This document shows, in pieces, positions 15,217-24,555 of a DNA stretch of 64,000 bases. The DNA comes from Candidatus Geothrix skivensis (GTDB lineage: Bacteria; Acidobacteriota; Holophagae; Holophagales; Holophagaceae), in contig JADKIO010000005.1 in assembly GCA_016721195.1 (NCBI GenBank), forward strand, positions 990,001 through 1,054,000. Direction: 5' to 3'. The notes under the pieces are model-generated. The model saw only the letters and a program-made list of their open reading frames with translations. It did not search any database and was not told the DNA's origin. The stretch's first letter is position 1, and each line of letters opens with the position of its first letter. A program made the translations under genes and the position numbers.

Positions 15217-15630
15217 TCAGCCTTTCCTGCGGAGCTGGTGGGCCTCCAAGGCGGCCTGGACCATCTCAGGTTTCCAGAGGATGGGCTCGGGGCGCAGTTG
15301 CTCATCCACGGCCACCATGACGAACTGGCCACTGGTGACCTCCCGTCGTCGGTCCGAGACCGGCTCGTAGACCTCCACTTCGATCTGGAGGGTCATGCTG
15401 GTGTTGCCCTGGCGGGTGAGGGCGATGTGGAACTCGATGATCTCCCCGGCCCGCACGGGGCTGTGGAAGAGCAGCTCGGAGACCTTCACCGTCAGGAAGC
15501 GGCGGTTCCGGGACAGCAGGGAGGCCGTGATGCCCGCCACCTTGTCCATGCGGGCCATCATGTCGCCACCGAACATCGCCTCGTTCAGGGCGATGTCCAT
15601 GTTCAGGACCATTTCGCGGGAGATCAGCAT
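15217..15630 (-). CDS. Acyl-CoA thioesterase (hotdog fold, YciA/BFIT-like)
   Basis: 137-aa single-hotdog thioesterase that would hydrolyse acyl-CoA to the free acid and CoA. The family motif NEAMFGGDMMARMDKVAGI contains the start of the long helix, and VTSGQFVMVAVDE is the last strand. The start at MLISREM is chosen because the hotdog sequence begins there and the extended -10 TGCTGTACT ends a few nt upstream. An ATG 30 nt further upstream would add MGLRPCCTQG, strikingly like the optional extension of the neighbouring radical SAM gene. Confidence 0.85.
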   Translation of the reverse strand: MLISREMVLNMDIALNEAMFGGDMMARMDKVAGITASLLSRNRRFLTVKVSELLFHSPVRAGEIIEFHIALTRQGNTSMTLQIEVEVYEPVSDRRREVTSGQFVMVAVDEQLRPEPILWKPEMVQAALEAHQLRRKG

Positions 15631-15671
15631 GCCTTGAGTACAGCATGGACGCAGGCCCATGACAGCAAAAA
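15631..15671 (-). promoter_or_regulatory. Promoter block of the thioesterase gene (copy 2 of a repeated cassette)
   Basis: On the minus strand this reads CCTTTTTGCTG, TC, ATGGGCC, TGC, GTCC, A, TGCTGTACT, CAAG, GCATG, nearly matching the block before the radical SAM gene. The T-tract at its start is also the end of the sucCD terminator. Confidence 0.55.
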
Positions 15672-15696
15672 GGGCACCGGGAAGGCGCCGGTGCCC
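15667..15696 (-). terminator. Rho-independent terminator of sucCD
   Basis: On the minus strand, GGGCACCGG (15696-15688) pairs with CCGGTGCCC (15680-15672) and is followed by TTTTT, 22 nt beyond the sucD stop. Confidence 0.85.
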
Positions 15697-15717
15697 TCTT
15701 GGTCAGGGAAGGACTTG

Positions 15718-16590
<873 letters not shown>

Positions 16591-16631
16591 GTCATACCTC
16601 GCGAATGGGGGGTCCTGGGATTCGGATGGAA

Positions 16632-17789
16632 CTATTTGACGGCCGCGACGACCTTGACCGCAGCGTCCTTCAAGTCGGCAGCGACAATGAGGTTTAGCCC
16701 GCTGTCGGCAAGGATCTTCTTGCCAGCTTCGACATTGGTGCCCTCGAGCCGCACGACCACTGGAACCTTGATTCCGATTTCCTTGGCAGCTTTCACGATG
16801 CCCGCGGCCACCACGTCACAGCGCATGATGCCGCCGAAGATGTTCACCAGCACGGCCTTTACCGCCGGGTCCTGGAGGATGATGCGGAAGGCGTTCTTCA
16901 CCGCATCCTCGGTGGCGCCGCCCCCGATATCCAGGAAGTTGGCCGCCGAACCGCCGTGGTAGTTGATGATGTCCATGGTACCCATGGCCAGGCCCGCGCC
17001 GTTCACCATGCAGCCGATCTGACCGTCGAGCTTGATGAAGTTGAGGTTGAACTTGCTGGCATCGATCTCCTCTTCGGCCTCTTCGTTGAGGTCACGGAAG
17101 GCCAGGACATCGGGGTGCCGGAACAGGGCGTTGTCGTCGAAGCCGATCTTGGCATCGAGGGCGGTCACGTCCCCATCCTTGGTCACCACCAGGGGGTTGA
17201 TCTCCACCATGGAGCAGTCCTTCTCCACGAAGAGCCGGTAGAGGTTCTGCAGGAAGACCACGCCCTTCTTGAAGGCATCCCCTTCGAGACCCAGGGCGAA
17301 GGCCACCTGCCGGGCCTGGAAACCGCAAAGACCCAGGGCCGGATCCACGGCCACCTTGACGATCTTCTCGGGAGTCTTCTCGGCCACTTCCTCGATCTCC
17401 ACGCCGCCCTCGGTAGAGGCCAGGATCGTGATGCGGCTGGTGCCCCGGTCCACCAGGAAGCTGAGGTAGAGCTCCCGGGCGATGTCGATGGGCTGGGAGA
17501 TGAACACGGTGCGGACCTTGCGGCCTTCGGGACCAGTCTGCTTGGTCACCAGCTGCATGCCCTGGATGGCCTTGAACAGCTCCACGGCCTTGTCTGGAGT
17601 GTCTGCGAACTTCACGCCGCCGCCCTTGCCCCGGCCGCCGGCGTGGATCTGGGCTTTCACCACGCTCTTTCCGCCGTATTCCTTGGTGATCATGCGGGCC
17701 TCTTCTGCGTCCTGGGCCACCTTGCCATCGGGAGTGGTCACCTTGTAGAGCCGCAGCAGCTCCTTGGCCTGGTACTCGTGGATATTCAT
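16632..17789 (-). CDS. sucC: Succinate-CoA ligase, beta subunit
   Basis: 385-aa ATP-grasp beta subunit of succinyl-CoA synthetase. The N-terminus MNIHEYQAKELLRLY is classical. KAQIHAGGRGKGGGVK forms the nucleotide-binding part, EINPLVVTKDGDVTALDAKI the metal site, and NIFGGIMRCDVVA the C-terminal succinate/CoA-side motif. First gene of the sucCD unit. The 114-nt gap to the divergent pilT-like gene must hold both promoters; no clear boxes were seen. Confidence 0.97.
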   Translation of the reverse strand: MNIHEYQAKELLRLYKVTTPDGKVAQDAEEARMITKEYGGKSVVKAQIHAGGRGKGGGVKFADTPDKAVELFKAIQGMQLVTKQTGPEGRKVRTVFISQPIDIARELYLSFLVDRGTSRITILASTEGGVEIEEVAEKTPEKIVKVAVDPALGLCGFQARQVAFALGLEGDAFKKGVVFLQNLYRLFVEKDCSMVEINPLVVTKDGDVTALDAKIGFDDNALFRHPDVLAFRDLNEEAEEEIDASKFNLNFIKLDGQIGCMVNGAGLAMGTMDIINYHGGSAANFLDIGGGATEDAVKNAFRIILQDPAVKAVLVNIFGGIMRCDVVAAGIVKAAKEIGIKVPVVVRLEGTNVEAGKKILADSGLNLIVAADLKDAAVKVVAAVK

Positions 17790-17903
17790 GCTCGCTCCGG
17801 AAAAGGTCGTTGTTCAGTCTACCGGGTGGAAGCCTGAGCCCGCATCCCGAAGGCTGTGACCCGTGGCATCCTTTGAACATCCGAAGTCTAGGAGCTCTCC
17901 TCC

Positions 17904-19478
17904 ATGGCCCAGCTGGATCGTCTGCTCACCCAGGTCATCGCCAAAGCCGGCAGTCGACTGGAGCTGAAAGCCGACCGGAAGCCCCGGTTGGAGCTGAAGT
18001 CCGGCGAGGTCCTTGAACTGCTGCCCAACCCCCTGCCCGCCGTCATGGTGGATGTGCTGGCCGGGGATGTGGTGCCCTCGCACCTCAAGGCCACCTGGCA
18101 GAAGGAGGGCCTGGCGGAGTTCGACTACGACCTCGGTGGCCAGTGCTTCCGGATCCGCCTCAGCCGGTACCTGGATACCCCCCAGATCCTGGCCGAGCAC
18201 GAGGGCCCCTCGCGCCCACCGGCTCCCCAGCCCCCGAAGGCTTCGGCGCCGGCCCCCCAGACAGTCCTTTCGGCCCCGGCCGCGCTGGCGCCCGCCGAAA
18301 CACCGGCCCCCCGCCCACCGATCCCCCAGCCCGACCCGTCCCGGACGCCGGCGAGGACCCGAAAGGGCCAAGGACACCCTCTGGGTGATCGGTTGCTGGC
18401 CGCCCTGCTCGAGCGGCAGGGCTCGGACCTGCACTGCACCACCCACGAGCCCCCCCTGGTGCGCGTTCATGGCGACATGCAGGAACTGGAGGGCTTCGGA
18501 CCCCTGGATGCTCCCACCCTCTTGGAGATGATGGAATCCCTGGCCACCGCCGCGATCTGGCAGCGCTTCGAAGAGCACCACGATGCGGATTTCGCCTATG
18601 CCTACGAGGCGGGGGGCTGTCGCCTCCGGGTCAACTTCTTCCAGGACCGGGTGGGCCCGGGCCTGGTCTGCCGGGTCATTCCCAACCAACTGCCAGACCC
18701 CGATCGACTGGGCCTGCCGGATCCCGTGCGACGCCTGGCCAGCCTGTCCAAGGGGCTGGTACTGGTGACGGGCCCCACGGGCAGCGGCAAGTCCACCACC
18801 CTGGCCGCCATCCTCGACATCGCCAACCAGAAGCGGAAGGACCACATCCTCACCATCGAAGATCCCATCGAGTTCGTGCACCCCCGCAAGGGCTGCCTGG
18901 TGAACCAGCGGGAGGTGGGCACCCACACGGACAGCTTCAAGAGCGGCCTGCGGGCGGCCCTCCGGGAGGATCCTGACATCGTGATGGTGGGCGAGATGCG
19001 CGACCTCGAGACCATCGCCATCGCCCTGGAGACCGCCGTCACGGGTCACCTCGTCTTCGGGACCCTGCACACCAGCAGCGCCATCGGCACCATCGATCGC
19101 ATCGTGGACCAGTTCCCGGCGGACCGGCAGCAGCAGATCCGCGTGATGCTGGCGGAATGCCTGAAGTGCGTCGTCAGCCAGGTGCTGCTCAAGCGCATCG
19201 GCGGCGGCCGCATCGCTGCCCTGGAGACCCTCTTCGTCAGCCCCGCCATTGCCAATCTCATGCGCGAAGGCAAGAACTTCCAGATCCCCAGTGCCATGCA
19301 GACTGGCCGCAGCTATGGCCAACGGCTCATGACCGACACCCTGGTGGACCTCATCCAGTCCCGCAAGGTCGAGCCCCTGGAAGCCTACCTGAAGTGCCCC
19401 GACAAGGAGACTTTCGTGGCCGCCTGCAAACGGGCGGGGATCCCCTTCGATCTGCGGCTGGGCGAGGCCGAGAGCTAG
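17904..19478 (+). CDS. PilT-like type IV pilus ATPase with an extra N-terminal domain
   Basis: 524-aa secretion/retraction ATPase. Residues about 155-524 form a complete PilT: a GSDLH start, Walker A GPTGSGKSTT, Asp box, Walker B DPDIVMVGEMRD, His box GHLVFGTLHTSS and the arginine-rich ends. It would power pilus retraction at the inner membrane. Unlike normal PilT (about 340-370 aa), it carries residues 1-100 plus a Pro/Ala-rich linker (100-150). The first domain (KEGLAEFDYDLGGQCFRIRL) mirrors the PilT N-domain segment (HHDADFAYAYEAGGCRLRVN), so it may be a diverged duplicate. No other pil gene is nearby. Confidence 0.88.
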   Translation: MAQLDRLLTQVIAKAGSRLELKADRKPRLELKSGEVLELLPNPLPAVMVDVLAGDVVPSHLKATWQKEGLAEFDYDLGGQCFRIRLSRYLDTPQILAEHEGPSRPPAPQPPKASAPAPQTVLSAPAALAPAETPAPRPPIPQPDPSRTPARTRKGQGHPLGDRLLAALLERQGSDLHCTTHEPPLVRVHGDMQELEGFGPLDAPTLLEMMESLATAAIWQRFEEHHDADFAYAYEAGGCRLRVNFFQDRVGPGLVCRVIPNQLPDPDRLGLPDPVRRLASLSKGLVLVTGPTGSGKSTTLAAILDIANQKRKDHILTIEDPIEFVHPRKGCLVNQREVGTHTDSFKSGLRAALREDPDIVMVGEMRDLETIAIALETAVTGHLVFGTLHTSSAIGTIDRIVDQFPADRQQQIRVMLAECLKCVVSQVLLKRIGGGRIAALETLFVSPAIANLMREGKNFQIPSAMQTGRSYGQRLMTDTLVDLIQSRKVEPLEAYLKCPDKETFVAACKRAGIPFDLRLGEAES

Positions 19479-19681
19479 CCCGACCAGTCAGCTCGATCGG
19501 GCAGCCCGGCACCCTTGCGCCGACCGGCGCCCACCCCATCCTGGATAGCACCGCCCTCGGAACCGCGGGATCACTCTACCCGCTGGTCTCCTTGATGAGG
19601 CACCAGTGACACTCGGCTGGCGACCTTCCTCGCCCTGGCGGCGTTGGCAATGGGCTCACTGAGCGTGTCTGGAGGTGCGAG

Positions 19682-21061
19682 ATGGCCCTTCGAATGGGCA
19701 AGGCCCCGGGTATCCCGATGGTGAAGATCCATGGCAGGAAGCCACTGCCGCCCGCAGCACGGAGGGCCCTGCCCGCCCTGGCGGTGCTGCCCTTCCTGGA
19801 CCTCCGGGAGACGGGCCAGGATAGGCACCTTGCCGAGGGCATCGCCGAGGAGGTGCTGCAGGCCCTGAACCAGGTGGAGGGTCTGCGGGTGTTCTCCAGG
19901 ACCACGACCTTTCCCCTTGGCGGCCCTGACTTCTCCCTGGTCGAAGCGGGGCGCCGCCTGAAGGCGGATGCGGTGCTGGGGGGATCCCTGCGGAAGGAGG
20001 GCGGCCTCCTGATCCTGAGGACCGAATTGATCGACGTGAGGTCGACCCGGCTGCTTTGGTTCAAGATCTACGAGTTCGAGCGGCGCCAGCTGTTCCCGAC
20101 CCTCGAGGACATCATCCGGCGGGTGGCCTCGGCCTTGGAACTGGAGGCCAGGGTCATGCCGAGGCGATCCGTGGATCTGGAGGCCTACGAGTGCTATCTG
20201 CGGGGGCGGACGCACTTCTACTGGTACAACCGCCGAGGCATGGCGCTTGCCGGGCAGATGTTCAAGCAGGCCCTGGACATCGATCCCGGGTTCGCCTCGG
20301 CCTGGGCGGGCCTGGCCAACTGTGCCGCCTACGCCTACATCTACCTCGAGCGGGCCGAGTCCCAGCGGGAGCTGGCGGAAGAGGCGAGCCGCAAGGCCCT
20401 GGAGCTGGACCCCACCCTGGCGGAGGCCCATGCCTCCCGGGGCGTGGCCCTGTCGGCGGCGGGCCTGGCGGAAGAGGCGGAATCTGCCTTCGAAGCCGCC
20501 CTCTGCCTAGACCCCAACCTATACGAGGCCGCCTATTTCTATGCGCGACACTGCCTCGCGGCCGGCAAGCAGGAGCGGGCCATCGAATACTTCGAATGGG
20601 CCGCAGCGCTGCGCCCCGAGGACTTCCAGGCCGTCCTCCTGGTGGCCCAGGTCTACCACAGCCTGGGCCTGGAGGACGAGGCAGAGCGGGCCCGGCGACA
20701 GGGCCTGGCCCTGGTGGAGCGGCGCCTGGAGCAGGTGCCAGGGGATGTGCGGGCCCGGTACCTGGGAGCCAACGCCCTGGTGGCACTGGGGGAGCGGGAG
20801 AAGGGCCTGGCCTGGGCCCAGATGGCCCGCAGGATGGACCCGGAAGATCCCATGCTGCTCTACAACCTCGGCTGCATCCATGCCCTGGCGGGCGATCCCG
20901 GGGAGGCCCTGGTCTGCCTGCGGCTGGCCGTGACGGCGGGGCTCACGCAGAAGGAGTGGCTGCTGCATGATGGCGACCTGGATTCCCTGCGCGCCGAGGC
21001 CGGTTTCAGGAGCCTGATCGCAGCCCTGGAGGAACAACAAGTGGCCCGACCGGATCCTTAG
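19682..21061 (+). CDS. TPR protein with TolB-like N-terminal domain
   Basis: 459-aa protein. Residues about 30-155 (ALAVLPFLDL, LAEGIAEEVLQAL, GLRVFSRTTTF, DAVLGGSLRK) match the TolB/FlgO-like domain usually fused to a kinase, adenylate cyclase or CadC-like DNA-binding domain. Residues about 165-450 are tetratricopeptide repeats (AWAGLANCAAYAYIYLERAE, AEAHASRGVALSAAGLAEEA). The usual sensor or regulatory partner domain is missing. The 203-nt gap upstream (19479-19681) shows no obvious coding remnant. Convergent with the polyprenyl synthase gene. Confidence 0.8.
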   Translation: MALRMGKAPGIPMVKIHGRKPLPPAARRALPALAVLPFLDLRETGQDRHLAEGIAEEVLQALNQVEGLRVFSRTTTFPLGGPDFSLVEAGRRLKADAVLGGSLRKEGGLLILRTELIDVRSTRLLWFKIYEFERRQLFPTLEDIIRRVASALELEARVMPRRSVDLEAYECYLRGRTHFYWYNRRGMALAGQMFKQALDIDPGFASAWAGLANCAAYAYIYLERAESQRELAEEASRKALELDPTLAEAHASRGVALSAAGLAEEAESAFEAALCLDPNLYEAAYFYARHCLAAGKQERAIEYFEWAAALRPEDFQAVLLVAQVYHSLGLEDEAERARRQGLALVERRLEQVPGDVRARYLGANALVALGEREKGLAWAQMARRMDPEDPMLLYNLGCIHALAGDPGEALVCLRLAVTAGLTQKEWLLHDGDLDSLRAEAGFRSLIAALEEQQVARPDP

Positions 21062-21062
21062 G

Positions 21063-21081
21063 GTCGGGAGCGGCCCGACAT
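21063..21081. terminator. Shared terminator-like hairpin
   Basis: GTCGGG-AGCGG-CCCGAC sits between the convergent TPR and polyprenyl synthase genes. There is no T-tract on either strand. Confidence 0.35.
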
Positions 21082-21089
21082 AAGCCGGG

Positions 21090-22085
21090 CTACATGCTCC
21101 GGGACAGCAGGGCTTCGGGGATGTCCTGCAGCAGTTGCCCGGTCTCGGCGTCCCCGCCCATGCCCACCACGTGGGCCACGGCGTTCTGGGACGCCTGCCG
21201 GGCCAGTTCCCGGGTCTCGGCCAAGGCGTCGTGCTTTTCGATGAGGGCCCGGAGCTTGACCTCCTCGGCTTCGGGGATGGGCACCTCTTCGCCCCGGTCC
21301 CAGATGGTGCGAATGAGGGGACGCACTTCGTCCGGCGCCTTCTCCAGCAGGCTGAGCATGGGCAGGGTGAGCTTGCCCTCCCGCAGGTCGCTGAAGGCCG
21401 GCTTGCCCAGCGTGGCGCTGGTGGCGGTGTAGTCCAGCAGGTCGTCGATGAGCTGGAAGGCCCGCCCCACTTCAAGCCCGTAGCTGCGCATGGCCAGGCA
21501 GTCTGCCTCGTCCCGGCCCGTCAGCACGGCCCCGGTCTCGGTGCAGCCGCTGAACAGCAGGGCCGTCTTCCGCTCCTGGATGTCGAAGTAGTCCTTGCGG
21601 CTGGTGTCCAGCTTGAACAGGACATCGTTCTGGATGAGCTCGCCCTCGATCATCCGCGTGGTGACCTCCGCGAAGATCTCCATCATCCGCCAGCTGCGGC
21701 AGGCGATGGCCTCGCCCATGGCCACCAGATAGAGCACGTCCCCGAAGAGCACCGTGAGCGTATTGCCCCAGAGCCGGTTCAGGGTCGGCATGCCCCGGCG
21801 AAGCTGGGCGTGGTCGATGACATCGTCATGCACGAGGGTGGCCGTGTGGATCAGCTCGAACACGGCCCCGAAGCGCACGTCATGGTCGTTCTGCACGCCG
21901 CAGAAGCGCGAGGAGAGCATCACGAGCGCCGGGCGCAGGCGCTTGCCCTGCCCGGCCCGCACATGATCCGCCAGCTTCTGGACCACCTCCACGTCGCTCT
22001 GCAGGATGCGCTGCAGCTCCGCCTCCACTCCGGCCAGCTTGGGAGCGATGGGGAGGAAGTAGCGGGAGAGGTCCAGGCGGCTCAA
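21090..22085 (-). CDS. ispB: Long-chain polyprenyl diphosphate synthase (octaprenyl-type)
   Basis: 331-aa trans-isoprenyl diphosphate synthase that elongates FPP with IPP to make a quinone side chain. The first Asp-rich motif is LVHDDVIDHAQLRRG and the second LIDDLLDYTAT. The residue five before the first Asp is Ala (TATLVHDD), a small side chain typical of enzymes making long products (C40 or so). GQGKRLRPALVML is the IPP-binding region. It starts 3 nt after yajQ ends, so both are likely one transcript. Product length remains inference. Confidence 0.88.
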   Translation of the reverse strand: MSRLDLSRYFLPIAPKLAGVEAELQRILQSDVEVVQKLADHVRAGQGKRLRPALVMLSSRFCGVQNDHDVRFGAVFELIHTATLVHDDVIDHAQLRRGMPTLNRLWGNTLTVLFGDVLYLVAMGEAIACRSWRMMEIFAEVTTRMIEGELIQNDVLFKLDTSRKDYFDIQERKTALLFSGCTETGAVLTGRDEADCLAMRSYGLEVGRAFQLIDDLLDYTATSATLGKPAFSDLREGKLTLPMLSLLEKAPDEVRPLIRTIWDRGEEVPIPEAEEVKLRALIEKHDALAETRELARQASQNAVAHVVGMGGDAETGQLLQDIPEALLSRSM

Positions 22086-22088
22086 AGG

Positions 22089-22586
22089 TCAGCCGCGGTA
22101 GTTGGTGAACTGGAGATCCAGGCCCTGGTCATCCTTCTTGAAGAGGGCGATGACCTCCTGGAGGTCGTCCCGGCTTTTCCCGCTCACCCGCAGCTGGTCG
22201 CCCTGGATGCTCGCCTGCACCTTGATCTTCGAGTCCTTGATGGCCTTGATGAGGCCCTTGGCCTTCTCCACCGGGATGCCCTGGTTGATGGTGACCTCTT
22301 GTCGCACCGTGCCCTTGGACGCCGGCTCGACCTTGCCGTAGACCATGCTTCGGATGCTGACGCCCCGCTTGTGCAGCTTGGTCTGGAGCACGTCGACGAC
22401 AGCCTTGAGCTTCACCTCGTCATCGCTGGAGAGCACCAGCACCTTGTCGTCCTTCAGCTCGATCTTCGACACAGAGCCCTTGAAGTCATAGCGCTGGCCG
22501 ATCTCCTTCATGGCCTGGGCGAGGGCATTCTTCACCTCGTCGAGGTCCACCTTGCACACGACATCGAAGGAACATTCACTGGCCAT
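22089..22586 (-). CDS. YajQ family nucleotide/c-di-GMP-binding protein
   Basis: 165-aa YajQ (DUF520) protein. Family members bind nucleic acids or cyclic di-GMP, and in Xanthomonas one works as a c-di-GMP-responsive transcription co-factor. Recognisable blocks are SFDVVCKVDLDEVKNA, QRYDFKGS, ikdsKIKVQASIQGDQLRVSGK and the end LQFTNYR. The start at MASECSFDV is chosen for GAGGAG 7 nt upstream; an ATG 27 nt further up has no such site. The next genes downstream and upstream give no hint of its partner. Confidence 0.9.
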   Translation of the reverse strand: MASECSFDVVCKVDLDEVKNALAQAMKEIGQRYDFKGSVSKIELKDDKVLVLSSDDEVKLKAVVDVLQTKLHKRGVSIRSMVYGKVEPASKGTVRQEVTINQGIPVEKAKGLIKAIKDSKIKVQASIQGDQLRVSGKSRDDLQEVIALFKKDDQGLDLQFTNYRG

Positions 22587-22655
22587 GGGGCGCTCCTCAA
22601 TTGGGTTCGTCACTCAGACTAGCGCCTCACACGGCGTCAAGAAAAGGCAGGGAAA

Positions 22656-22746
22656 GGATTAACAGGATAAGAAAGGATGAACAGGATTCAAAAAAACTGC
22701 TGCTGTTCCTGAATCCTGTAAATCCAGGTTTTGATCCTGTTAATCC
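22656..22746. repeat. Periodic inverted-repeat module A (ACAGGAT family)
   Basis: Left arm units GGATTAACAGGAT (22656-22668) and GGATGAACAGGATTCA (22675-22690) face right arm units TGAATCCTGTAAATCC (22710-22725) and ATCCTGTTAATCC (22734-22746). Each unit is complementary to its mirror partner, apart from one mismatch in the inner pair. The right end supplies the last codons and the stop of the Nudix gene. Confidence 0.85.
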
Positions 22747-23369
22747 TGTCCCTGTTGTTCGATCGGGGACTCCAGTGTTCTCAGCAACTCAGGCCAGCCT
22801 GCCCAGAGACTGAGCAATTGGAAGGCGGAAAGCACGAGGGCGTGGTGGATCTCGCCCCGCCGCATGCGGGCCTGCCATTCGGACCAGGAGGCGGCCCAGA
22901 CCTGCAGTTCCTCCGCCGGATCCAGCTCCAGGGTCCCTTCGGCCTCGCACTCCAGGGCCAGGAAGGTGTGGCAGCGGTTGTTCTGGGTGGCGGGGTTCGG
23001 GGTGCAGGACCCCAGGGCCACCCAGTGCCCGGAGGTGTAGCCCGTCTCCTCCCGCAGCTCCCGGAGGGCCGCTTCGGCCGGGGACTCGCCCGGATCGCAG
23101 CCGCCCCCTGGGATCTCCAGGGTGGGTTCATCGATGCCATGACGGAACTGTTCGACCACCAGCAGCTCCCCCGAACGGGTGAAGGCCACGACGTTCACCC
23201 AGTCCGGGCCCTGGAGGCGGTAGAAGGCGTGCTCCCGTCCGGTATGGGGGCTGCGCCGCTGGGCCACGATCTGCCGGAAGAGCCGCGAATCCTGGCGGAT
23301 GCTTTCGGACTCCTGGGCCCAGGGGGTGCTGGGGTCGAAGCCCTCTGGGTGCTGGTGTAGAAGGCGCAT
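22740..23369 (-). CDS. Nudix hydrolase (ADP-ribose pyrophosphatase-like)
   Basis: 209-aa Nudix protein likely hydrolysing nucleoside diphosphate derivatives. The Nudix box reads GGGCDPGESPAEAALRELRE followed by ETGY, a full match. VNVVAFTRSGELLVVEQFRHGIDEP resembles ADP-ribose/ADP-sugar enzymes. Its C-terminal codons lie inside repeat module A, so the end has probably been set by insertion of that repeat. Its start overlaps the rhodanese stop by one base, giving a udk-rhodanese-nudix unit. Confidence 0.88.
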   Translation of the reverse strand: MRLLHQHPEGFDPSTPWAQESESIRQDSRLFRQIVAQRRSPHTGREHAFYRLQGPDWVNVVAFTRSGELLVVEQFRHGIDEPTLEIPGGGCDPGESPAEAALRELREETGYTSGHWVALGSCTPNPATQNNRCHTFLALECEAEGTLELDPAEELQVWAASWSEWQARMRRGEIHHALVLSAFQLLSLWAGWPELLRTLESPIEQQGQD

Positions 23370-23689
23370 CAGTACCTCGGCACCGAAGGGTCCAACTGGC
23401 TGTAGGCCTCGATGCCCCCGCTCAGGTGGGCCAGCTCGGTGAAGCCCGCGCCCCGCAGGAAGCGCAGGGCATGGAGGCTGCGCATGCCGTGGTGGCAGTA
23501 GGCCGCCAGGGGGCGGGCGGGATCCAGCTCCCCCAGCCGATCCGCCAGCTCCCCCAGGGGAATCAGCACTGATCCGGGGATGTGGGCCCGGTCGTACTCC
23601 CAGGGCTCCCGGACGTCCAGGAGCTGGACCAGGGCGGGATCGAGGGCCCGGAAGGCCCGGGCATCCAGGTTAGGCCCGGCTTCAAACAT
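23369..23689 (-). CDS. Single-domain rhodanese (GlpE-like)
   Basis: 106-aa rhodanese-like sulfurtransferase. LLDVREPWEYDRAHIPGSV is the CH2A-type signature and the active-site loop is CHHGMRS with the catalytic Cys. It would transfer sulfane sulfur between thiols in the cytoplasm; the acceptor is unknown. It overlaps the uridine kinase stop by 8 nt and shares one base with the Nudix start, indicating tight translational coupling. Confidence 0.9.
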   Translation of the reverse strand: MFEAGPNLDARAFRALDPALVQLLDVREPWEYDRAHIPGSVLIPLGELADRLGELDPARPLAAYCHHGMRSLHALRFLRGAGFTELAHLSGGIEAYSQLDPSVPRY

Positions 23690-24335
23690 GGGGGACAGCC
23701 TCCTGGCTGATCACGCGGCTGCAGATGTGATGGGTGATGACCTCCATGGCCGTCAGGTTTTCCACCCCCGTGGGAACGATGAGGTCGGCCCAGCGCTTGC
23801 TGGGTTCCACGAACTCCAGGTGCATGGGCCGGACGCTGGCTTCGTACTGATCCATGACGCTCTCCAGGCTGCGTCCCCGTTCGTGGGTATCCCGCCGGAT
23901 GCGGCGCAGGATGCGGATATCGGCATCCGTGTCCACGAAGACCTTCATGTCCAGCTGGTCCCTCAGCTCCGGCAGGGCGAACAGCAGGAGGCCCTCCAGG
24001 ATGACCACCCGGCTGGGGGGCAGGGGCTCCTCCCAGCCCGTGCGGTCGGAGAGGGTGAAGTCGTACTTGGGTTTGCGGATGCTCTCGCCCCGGTGCAGGG
24101 CCCCAAGGTGGGCGGCCATCAGCTCCAGGTCGAAGGCGTGGGGGTGATCCCAGTTGATGGGCCGCCCGTCGAAGCGGCCCTTCACCACCTCCAGGGGGGC
24201 ATAATAGGCATCCATGTCCAGCAGGAGCGGCGACAGTCCCTTGCGCTGGAGCCGGTCCACCAACTCCACCGCCACCGAGGTCTTTCCGCTGCCGGAACCT
24301 CCCACGATGCCCACCAGCATCGGCCTGTCCGCCAT
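23682..24335 (-). CDS. udk: Uridine kinase
   Basis: 217-aa P-loop kinase phosphorylating uridine (and cytidine) with ATP in pyrimidine salvage. Walker A is GIVGGSGSGKTS. LLDMDAYY and NWDHPHAFDLEL are the uridine-kinase substrate motifs and RDTHERGRSLESVMDQY the lid. The start is set at MADRPMLVGI; the upstream ATG adds MEVKGGV only. First gene of the udk-rhodanese-nudix unit, divergent from a lipoprotein gene across a 220-nt gap. Confidence 0.92.
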   Translation of the reverse strand: MADRPMLVGIVGGSGSGKTSVAVELVDRLQRKGLSPLLLDMDAYYAPLEVVKGRFDGRPINWDHPHAFDLELMAAHLGALHRGESIRKPKYDFTLSDRTGWEEPLPPSRVVILEGLLLFALPELRDQLDMKVFVDTDADIRILRRIRRDTHERGRSLESVMDQYEASVRPMHLEFVEPSKRWADLIVPTGVENLTAMEVITHHICSRVISQEAVPHV

Positions 24336-24555
24336 GACGCCCCCCTTCACCTCCATCTTAGGGGCCGGTGCGAAAGATCCGGCGCTTTTCTGGTACTTCC
24401 GTCCGTTCCCCTCCAGCCATCATGCGCGGCGGGGCCCTCGTCAACTGGGTTGCAGCGTCGGCAACCCTGGACAGTCCCCGGTGGGGCCGTGCTTGAAGGG
24501 GTTCCAGGCGATGGCCCACTTCAAGCCGAGGCTGGCCTCTGCTATGGTTCGGACC

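Noticed and set aside
22656..22746. CRISPR-like array
   Set aside because: Units are 10-16 nt, half are inverted, there are no regular spacers and no cas genes.
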